A stretch of DNA of 64,000 nt from DATAEE01 sp036258175 (GTDB lineage Bacteria > Acidobacteriota > Vicinamibacteria > Vicinamibacterales > 2-12-FULL-66-21). A model generated the notes under the pieces. That model saw only the letters and a list, made by a program, of their open reading frames with translations, made no database searches and had not been told where the DNA came from. Within the stretch, counting starts at the first letter, position 1. Every line of letters begins with the position of its first letter. The stretch lies in NCBI GenBank assembly GCA_036258175.1, contig DATAEE010000002.1, positions 42,910 to 106,909 of the forward strand, given 5' to 3'. A program made the position numbers and the translations under genes. This document shows, piece by piece, positions 58,578 through 64,000 of this stretch.

Positions 58578-61284
58578 GAAACAGCCCCTTGCGAGAGATC
58601 CCCAGCAGCCGCGCCGCTTCCTCGAAGCGCCCGTCGGTTCTCTCCAGCGCGCGGCGAACCATCACACGTTCGATCGATGCGAGCGCATCGGGCAGTGACT
58701 GATCGACGCGCACCGTGATCTCATCGATGACGGGTTTGGCGACCGCAACCGTTCGACGCGACGCCTGCACCTCTGGCGAGAGCGCGGCCGGTTCCAGGAT
58801 GCAGTCAGGTTCCGCGAGCGCTGCCATCCGCCGGATCTCGTTCGACAGCTGCCGCACGTTGCCTGGCCAGGCGTGGAGCAGGAGGTACTCCATCGTTTCG
58901 TCCGACAGGCGCAGCCGGCCCTTGCGGAATTCCTCGGCGGCGCGCTGCAGGAAGTGCCGCGCCAGCGGTGGAATCTCCTCACGCCGCTCCCGCAGCGGAG
59001 GCAGCTGAAAGCGGATCACGTTGATCCGGTAGAACAGGTCTTCCCGAAAACGGCCCTGACCCACCATCTGATCGAGGTTGGCGTTGGTGGCGGCGATGAC
59101 CCGGACGTCGACCCGGATGGGCTGTGGCTCGCCGAGCGGATGAATCTCATTCGTGTCGAGAAAACGCAACAGCTTCGGCTGGACGTCGAGCGGCAGATCG
59201 CCGATCTCGTCGAGCAACAGCGTGCCGCCCGCGGCGGCACGGATGACGCCCGGGAACGGCTCCTGCGCGCCGGTGAAGGCGCCGCGCCGGTAACCAAAGA
59301 GCTGGCTTTCGAGCATGTCGCGCGGGACTGCCGTGCAGTTGAAGGCGAGGAACGGGCGTGCGGCGCGCGGCGAGAGGCGATGGATCTCGCGCGCGAGCAT
59401 CTCCTTGCCGGTGCCGGTCTCGCCCGTGATGAGCGCGGGAATCGGAAGCGGCGCGACTTTCCTGGCGGTCGCGAGCGTCTCGAGCATCGGCGCGGAGGCG
59501 ACGATGTCCTGCCCGCCCGGCTCGAGCTCGCCGGCGGGCCAGAGCGAGGCGCGCTGGCGCTCATCGCGGCGATAGTTTTCGATCGAGAGCGCCGCGGCGA
59601 TGACCTTGCGGATGGCGACGACGGTGCAGCGTGAGAGCAGGTCGGCGGCGGGCTCGACGATGAGGTCGAAGCTGCGGTCGCCGCGCTGGCCGAGCGCGAT
59701 GATGGTCTGCGGGCTCGCGGCGCGGGCGGCGGCGGCGGCGCGCGCATCGTCCCAGCCGTGCGAGGCGAGGATCTCGACGCTGCGCCTGGGCCGGCGGGAG
59801 ACGAGCGCGAGGCCCGTGCATGCGCCGGTTTCCTGGAGCAGCGCGAAGGCTTCGCGGCCGATCAGTTCAGGGTTGCTGGAGAGGTCGAGCAGCGCGGCGA
59901 TGGAGTCGAGAGTTACAGCGACTCCGGACCTTTCCGATGAACTTCGGTCGGTCTGGATGGTTCGCGCCTTGATGTCTTGAAGGGTCCTTTCGACATCCAA
60001 CCTAAGTATAGGCCCCAATTGTTCGGCAATGTGTTGAGCTCGTGTGACTCTTCGCATTCCAGCGCTGATGTGATTCCTCGACGCTAGAAGGAGCCCGGCG
60101 ACTCTATGCAGTTCTGCCTTCAGCGCCGGAGATTGACGATCGAATGCAGCCTCGACTTGAACCAGTCGATCCTCAGCTTGCTTCACCGCACTGTTCTTTA
60201 GTAAGCACTCCGCGGCTAGCGTGTTGAAGATCTCTTCTAAGATTCGGTCCCCTCGCGCGTGCGCGAGTCGACCCGCCTGATCCGCAAGGTTGAGGCCGTC
60301 CACCCACCTCGCGCGCCTCATAGCCAGGCGGATCGAAGTTTGGTGAGCCTCGAGTTCTTGCCAACTCGTCCATTGTTCAGGATGCTGACGTACTCTCCTG
60401 GAAATCTCAGCGAGAACTAGGTCACACTTCTCAAGGTCGCCGCGCAAGAGCAAAAGCTGTGCGTAATTGTCTAGTGGGCCGATCTCCTTGGTATTTGTGA
60501 AATCTGGAGGGACTACGCTTCGCAGATTCCGCTCCGCCTCTTTAGTTCGTCCTGCGAGCAGCAAAAAGAGTGCGAGGTTCCTCTTGGCACCATCCTCGGT
60601 CTGTTTGTGGCCAGAGACCTGTGAGGTGGCGATTGCATCCGATGCGTGCTGAACAGCTTGATCAAAGTCGGTGCCGAGGGCTGCAACACCACTCGACACG
60701 AGCGACCATTGACCACGCACGAAATAGTTCTCATGCACTACCAAGATTTCCGCCGCGCACTTTAGGTGCCGCCACGCCGTGCGTAAGGATCCTCTCTGAG
60801 CTTCAATTCTCGCTAAACGAACGTGAAACGCCGCGAGGAGTGACGGATCGCCTAGCACTAAAACTGACTTTCTCGTTTCGGCAATGAGGGGTGCCGCCGC
60901 ATCCGCCGAAGCACTATCCGCTATCAGTGCCATGCGCATTTGGCGGCATTCGCAAGCAAGGTAGGCGTCCCCATATTGGCCTGCTAGTGTTGAAGCTCTA
61001 AGAAAGTGCGAAGCAGACAGTTCAAGGTCACCTCTGCTCAATGAAACAAGTCCTCGAACCAAGAAGACACGCGCCTCTTCGGCTTGTCTAGGTTGAAACT
61101 GGGGGACAGACCGAATTGCAAGTTCCGCTTCCGCCATTCGGCCGACCAGTGCGGCAAGCTGCGCCCTCGCTAGTCTGAGTTCCAGGACGTCGGTGTTTGT
61201 TTTTTCGAGGATCTGTAGTGCAGTCAAGAAACGGCCTTCGCGGAACGCTGAACTGAACCCAGGAATCGTAGATTGGAGGTGCAT
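58537..61284 (-). CDS. TPR-containing sigma-54-dependent transcriptional activator
   Basis: A 915-residue activator. Residues about 1-440 are TPR-like (FLTALQILEKTNTDVLELRL, FLVRGLVSLSRGDLELSASH), a possible GAF-like part follows near 460-570, then the AAA+ core has Walker A GETGTGKE (about 620), the intact sigma-54 loop GAFTGA (about 668), Walker B LLLDEIGDLP and the Arg-finger region FREDLFYRINVIRF. A Fis-type helix-turn-helix ends the protein (AARLLGISRKGLFLKRRRWG). It should activate sigma-54 promoters when the TPR part is engaged. The DNA coding for residues 1 to about 450 (59940-61284) has clearly lower GC and different codons from the rest, suggesting a chimeric gene. Confidence 0.92.
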   Translation of the reverse strand: MHLQSTIPGFSSAFREGRFLTALQILEKTNTDVLELRLARAQLAALVGRMAEAELAIRSVPQFQPRQAEEARVFLVRGLVSLSRGDLELSASHFLRASTLAGQYGDAYLACECRQMRMALIADSASADAAAPLIAETRKSVLVLGDPSLLAAFHVRLARIEAQRGSLRTAWRHLKCAAEILVVHENYFVRGQWSLVSSGVAALGTDFDQAVQHASDAIATSQVSGHKQTEDGAKRNLALFLLLAGRTKEAERNLRSVVPPDFTNTKEIGPLDNYAQLLLLRGDLEKCDLVLAEISRRVRQHPEQWTSWQELEAHQTSIRLAMRRARWVDGLNLADQAGRLAHARGDRILEEIFNTLAAECLLKNSAVKQAEDRLVQVEAAFDRQSPALKAELHRVAGLLLASRNHISAGMRRVTRAQHIAEQLGPILRLDVERTLQDIKARTIQTDRSSSERSGVAVTLDSIAALLDLSSNPELIGREAFALLQETGACTGLALVSRRPRRSVEILASHGWDDARAAAAARAASPQTIIALGQRGDRSFDLIVEPAADLLSRCTVVAIRKVIAAALSIENYRRDERQRASLWPAGELEPGGQDIVASAPMLETLATARKVAPLPIPALITGETGTGKEMLAREIHRLSPRAARPFLAFNCTAVPRDMLESQLFGYRRGAFTGAQEPFPGVIRAAAGGTLLLDEIGDLPLDVQPKLLRFLDTNEIHPLGEPQPIRVDVRVIAATNANLDQMVGQGRFREDLFYRINVIRFQLPPLRERREEIPPLARHFLQRAAEEFRKGRLRLSDETMEYLLLHAWPGNVRQLSNEIRRMAALAEPDCILEPAALSPEVQASRRTVAVAKPVIDEITVRVDQSLPDALASIERVMVRRALERTDGRFEEAARLLGISRKGLFLKRRRWGVQPRAS

Positions 61285-61307
61285 CGCGATCCGCTCGGTG
61301 ATTCGTT

Positions 61308-63719
61308 CTAATGAATCGATTTCCCCTTATCGAGCGAAGACTCGGATCTCTTAGAGGTGGGTTGAATTCTCTGACGAGAGACTGTTAAGAGGTCATCAAC
61401 CATTGTTCCGTCTTGGGGTGCTGTCGCGTGTGAAACACGCGTCGCGTAATGTGTCTGACTGGATTCCCTTATCCCCGGAACTTCGGTTTTTAGCGTGCTG
61501 TCGAGCCTGTCCGCCACCTGAGAACATGTTTGCGAGTCAGTATTGAGGAAAAGAGCGACGAACTCCTCGTCGGAACATCGGCACAGGACATCGGTGCTGC
61601 CCAACACTTTTCGCATCGATGTCACGACACCTTCGAGCAATCCATGTGCACCAGCGGTGCCGAGCTCTGACCTGATCATCGCAAGGTTATTTACCCTCAC
61701 TAAAATTAGTGAAAATGGGTAAACAGTCTCTCCGCCCGCCAGCGGAACCACCAAGTTCTTTACGTGATCCAGCTGAGGCAACCCAGTCACGCCATCTCTT
61801 AAACGGCTTGGCCGCGAGGATTCATAGTCAATCGACTTACGAACAGCTTGACCTACTTGTCCGGAGATACTTTCGACAATGCGCCGGTGATCTTCCGAAA
61901 ACGAGTCGCGCGCCGTTGAATAAAGACTTAACACTCCGACCAGCTCCGTCCTTACTAGTAGTGGAGTACTAAGGCAGCTACGCAGGCGCGGTCGGAGATT
62001 CCTTGAGACTTCACCCAAATCGAGAACAGGATCGGAGTTGATGATTGTCTGACGATTTGCCGCGACCCAGCCCGTAAGCCGTTGACCTAGAACGATCCGT
62101 AAGCCCTGAAATATGTGAGAGTGTTCTCCCGCAGCATGGGCCGCAACCAGTTCGTCAGTTTCGATGTCGTAAACGAAAAATACGCATGTTGAAGCTGGCA
62201 AGATCCTGCGAAGGTGTTTGAAAATGACGTCCCCTGCATCATCCAGTGCGGTGTGTCCGCTGAGTCCCTTAGCCAGCTCGTAAAGGGTAAGCATCTCTTC
62301 GGTGCTGGCGCTAATGTCTTCGAGTCGCGAAACCTCACTTGAAGGCATCGCGGGTTGTGAAGAAGCTTCAGTGATGGCCGCAAAGGCTGTCCTATTCGAT
62401 GTCACCGGGAGGTCGCTCTGGGACAGCGCTGGATGAATTCGTAGGAAACAATCGACAACAAATGGGTCGTACATTCGCCCGCGTCGCTCTTCGAGAATTC
62501 TTATGGCATCGACGTCAGACAATCTAGGTCGGTAGGGACGATCAGAGGTAAGTGCGTCGAAGCAATCAACGACCGACAAAATTCTAGCACCAATTGGGAT
62601 TTCCGCTCCCTTCAGTCCGTCTGGATAGCCCGAACCATCCCAGCTCTCATGATGATGACGAACGATGGGGACAACCGGATACGGAAACTCAATGGACGAC
62701 AGAATGTCAGCACCGACGCTCGCATGTAGTTTCATTTTTTCAAACTCGGCGGGCGTTAACGCGCTAGGTTTGTTGAGAATGTATTCGGGCACCGCCAGCT
62801 TCCCCATGTCATGGAGAAGGGCAGCTGCTTCGATTGCTCTAAGTTGCGCTTCCTCCCGGATGCCAGTGGCTTTTGCGAGTGACACCGCATAGTGCTGCAC
62901 TCGCCGTATATGTCCGTGAGTAATCTGGTCCTTGGCATCAATCGCCATAGCCAGGGTCTCGATCGTGGACATGTAGAGCGAGTTCAGTTGAGATAGATGA
63001 CGATTCGCGTCTTCGACGCGACCCATCGAAGCAGTAAATGTTAGGTAAAGGACGAGTAGCAGAGGAATGATTAACGCGAGAGACGTAAAGTCAAGGTTCT
63101 TGGCAAGACTGCCGAGAAGTACCGCAACCGATGCGCCGCAAAAATAGTTAACAGAAAGCCAAGCGAAATTCTCGCGCCAGATTTTGAACGGCGAGCCGCC
63201 CTTCTCTAATGAGATCGCTATAGCGATCAAGCCGCTGTTGAGCGAGAAATAAGTAATTGTGAAGACGAACAGGGGCCAAAGGAGCTGCCGTACTGGCGTT
63301 TCTTGAACGCTCAGCGGTGGTACACCGGCTAGTGCGTAAAAGAGATGGGCGCCCAACCACATGGCGACCGGTAAAACACCGACGTTGAAAAGAACGCGAT
63401 AGAAAGGGACACCCTTTCTTGCTAACCAAAACGAAATGACAAGGGCGTCAAGGGTGACGGTTAGAGTTCCGGCGGCAGCGCCAAACAGCAGGACGGAAGC
63501 AAAAACAAACGTTTCAGAGACTGTGATAGTGGCAGGAACCGACGGAAGCCTTACAGTTGCGGACCCAGTCCCGAGAGTGAGGAGCGCAAGGATCGCCCAC
63601 TCCTTCTCGACCGGTCGTGTATAGAGCTGATAGAAAGAATCAGCAATAGCGGCCGCACCAGCCAACACGACGGCATAGACGTAGAACTTGGCATTCGCAC
63701 GAAGCTCGCTAGATGCCAT
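61308..63719 (-). CDS. Membrane HD-GYP phosphodiesterase with GAF and degenerate GGDEF domains
   Basis: An 803-residue signalling protein in the low-GC segment. A membrane block of about seven helices (1-235) is followed by an HD-GYP domain near residues 255-420, with DQITHGHIRRVQHYA, LLHDMGKLAVPEYILNKP, RHHHESWDGSGYPDGLKG and VVDCFDALTSDRPYRP intact, so c-di-GMP hydrolysis is likely. A GAF domain lies near 470-635. The C-terminal GGDEF-like domain reads RCSDEEFVALF in place of GGDEF, so it is probably inactive. It lies 23 bp upstream of the sigma-54 activator gene and is probably co-transcribed with it. Confidence 0.9.
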   Translation of the reverse strand: MASSELRANAKFYVYAVVLAGAAAIADSFYQLYTRPVEKEWAILALLTLGTGSATVRLPSVPATITVSETFVFASVLLFGAAAGTLTVTLDALVISFWLARKGVPFYRVLFNVGVLPVAMWLGAHLFYALAGVPPLSVQETPVRQLLWPLFVFTITYFSLNSGLIAIAISLEKGGSPFKIWRENFAWLSVNYFCGASVAVLLGSLAKNLDFTSLALIIPLLLVLYLTFTASMGRVEDANRHLSQLNSLYMSTIETLAMAIDAKDQITHGHIRRVQHYAVSLAKATGIREEAQLRAIEAAALLHDMGKLAVPEYILNKPSALTPAEFEKMKLHASVGADILSSIEFPYPVVPIVRHHHESWDGSGYPDGLKGAEIPIGARILSVVDCFDALTSDRPYRPRLSDVDAIRILEERRGRMYDPFVVDCFLRIHPALSQSDLPVTSNRTAFAAITEASSQPAMPSSEVSRLEDISASTEEMLTLYELAKGLSGHTALDDAGDVIFKHLRRILPASTCVFFVYDIETDELVAAHAAGEHSHIFQGLRIVLGQRLTGWVAANRQTIINSDPVLDLGEVSRNLRPRLRSCLSTPLLVRTELVGVLSLYSTARDSFSEDHRRIVESISGQVGQAVRKSIDYESSRPSRLRDGVTGLPQLDHVKNLVVPLAGGETVYPFSLILVRVNNLAMIRSELGTAGAHGLLEGVVTSMRKVLGSTDVLCRCSDEEFVALFLNTDSQTCSQVADRLDSTLKTEVPGIRESSQTHYATRVSHATAPQDGTMVDDLLTVSRQRIQPTSKRSESSLDKGKSIH

Positions 63720-63860
63720 CGAGTGTCATGGTGCCGGGTCAGATTCCCCCGACACCTTCCGCATTAGCAGGTTTAGGCGCCCCAAACGATTATCGGCTTC
63801 ACGATGACCTCCCACTAGACATGCGCGGTGCGCGCAAGTCAAATCTCGCCAGTCGCCCAG

Positions 63861-64000
63861 TTGCCCCACGCGAGGCCGTTCCCCCACGCGAGGCCGTTCC
63901 CCCACGCGAGGCCGTTCCCCCACGCGAGGCCGTTCCCCCACGCGAGGCCGTTCCCCCACGCGAGGCCGTTCCCCCACGCGAGGCCGTTCCCCCACGCGAG
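63861..64000. repeat. 18-bp tandem array running off the right edge
   Basis: One variant unit (63861-63878) and six perfect 18-bp units of TTCCCCCACGCGAGGCCG, plus a partial unit to 64000. Copies are identical, unlike the degenerate STRRs elsewhere, so expansion looks recent. There are no spacers, so it is not a CRISPR array. The minus strand is open through it and would encode GERPRV hexapeptides, but I do not treat that as a gene. Confidence 0.9.

Noticed and set aside
63726..63995. Minus-strand open frame encoding GERPRV hexapeptide repeats
   Set aside because: It is an 18-bp tandem array read through in one frame, with no conserved domain and a weak start; treated as repeat DNA.
63861..64000. 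Possible CRISPR array
   Set aside because: The units abut with no variable spacers, the period is only 18 bp, and no cas genes are present.
1..64000. tRNA genes, rRNA genes, insertion sequences or attachment sites
   Set aside because: No cloverleaf-like T-loop/acceptor pairs, transposase motifs or flanking direct repeats were seen by eye; a covariance-model search would be needed to exclude small RNAs.

Overview
The window is high-GC, densely coded bacterial DNA that looks like an acidobacterium, probably of the Vicinamibacteria type. Three things point there: an ADOP-type orphan duplicated permease (8779-11256), a secreted VWFA-related protein of the acidobacterial type (30724-31674), and spacers full of REP-like hairpins and short tandem repeats. 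There are no rRNA or tRNA genes, no CRISPR array and no recognisable transposase. The lineage is inferred from gene families, not from a marker gene.

Layout. 1-8340: prolyl oligopeptidase (cut by the left edge), M24 peptidase, glucokinase, a BRCT/TPR protein, a small membrane protein and a Tat-exported two-subunit molybdenum hydroxylase. 8780-13200: ADOP permease, then infA coupled to a DEAD-box RNA helicase and a small Cys-rich protein. 13300-30720: lipid and central metabolism (an AMP-ligase/ACP/PlsC fusion, a PlsB-like acyltransferase, proline dehydrogenase, NAD-type isocitrate dehydrogenase family enzyme, threonine dehydratase, transketolase), a CCA-adding-type nucleotidyltransferase, and a diadenylate-cyclase-like protein with a damaged motif. 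30724-35004: VWFA, FecR, OmpA-lipoprotein and CHASE2/HD-GYP envelope and signalling proteins. 35018-41608: two divergent giant transporter-like proteins with HEAT repeats, one ending in two cyclic-nucleotide-binding-like domains. 41609-49627: NadE, a Ser/Thr kinase, a set of metallopeptidases and a membrane protein, and a DapB-like dehydrogenase. 49637-50626: a STAS protein and a shortened SpoIIE-type phosphatase.

The most interesting locus is 50931-57204. It is a four-gene unit: a clostripain-like (C11) protease, a TPR-CHAT lipoprotein protease, an ECF sigma factor and a one-pass membrane protein likely to control the sigma factor. The last three overlap by ATGA and GTGA. The C11 protein ends in four FTGVGS-(R/K) heptads that keep the amino acids while the codons vary. 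They place a basic residue before Phe five times, which suits the Arg/Lys specificity of C11 proteases, so the tail may be a self-cleavage or peptide-releasing substrate. Two caspase-fold proteases tied to a sigma/anti-sigma pair suggest proteolytic control of transcription or a stress/conflict response.

57212-64000: a PAP2 phosphatase, a DinB protein, then a TPR/sigma-54 activator whose N-terminal half changes abruptly to lower GC. It is followed by a lower-GC HD-GYP sensor and an 18-bp tandem array that runs off the right edge. This suggests a recombination breakpoint inside the regulator gene.

Across the window many start codons sit only 6-10 nt after a TANNNT-like -10 box, which points to frequent leaderless transcription. 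Translation-coupling ATGA overlaps are common.
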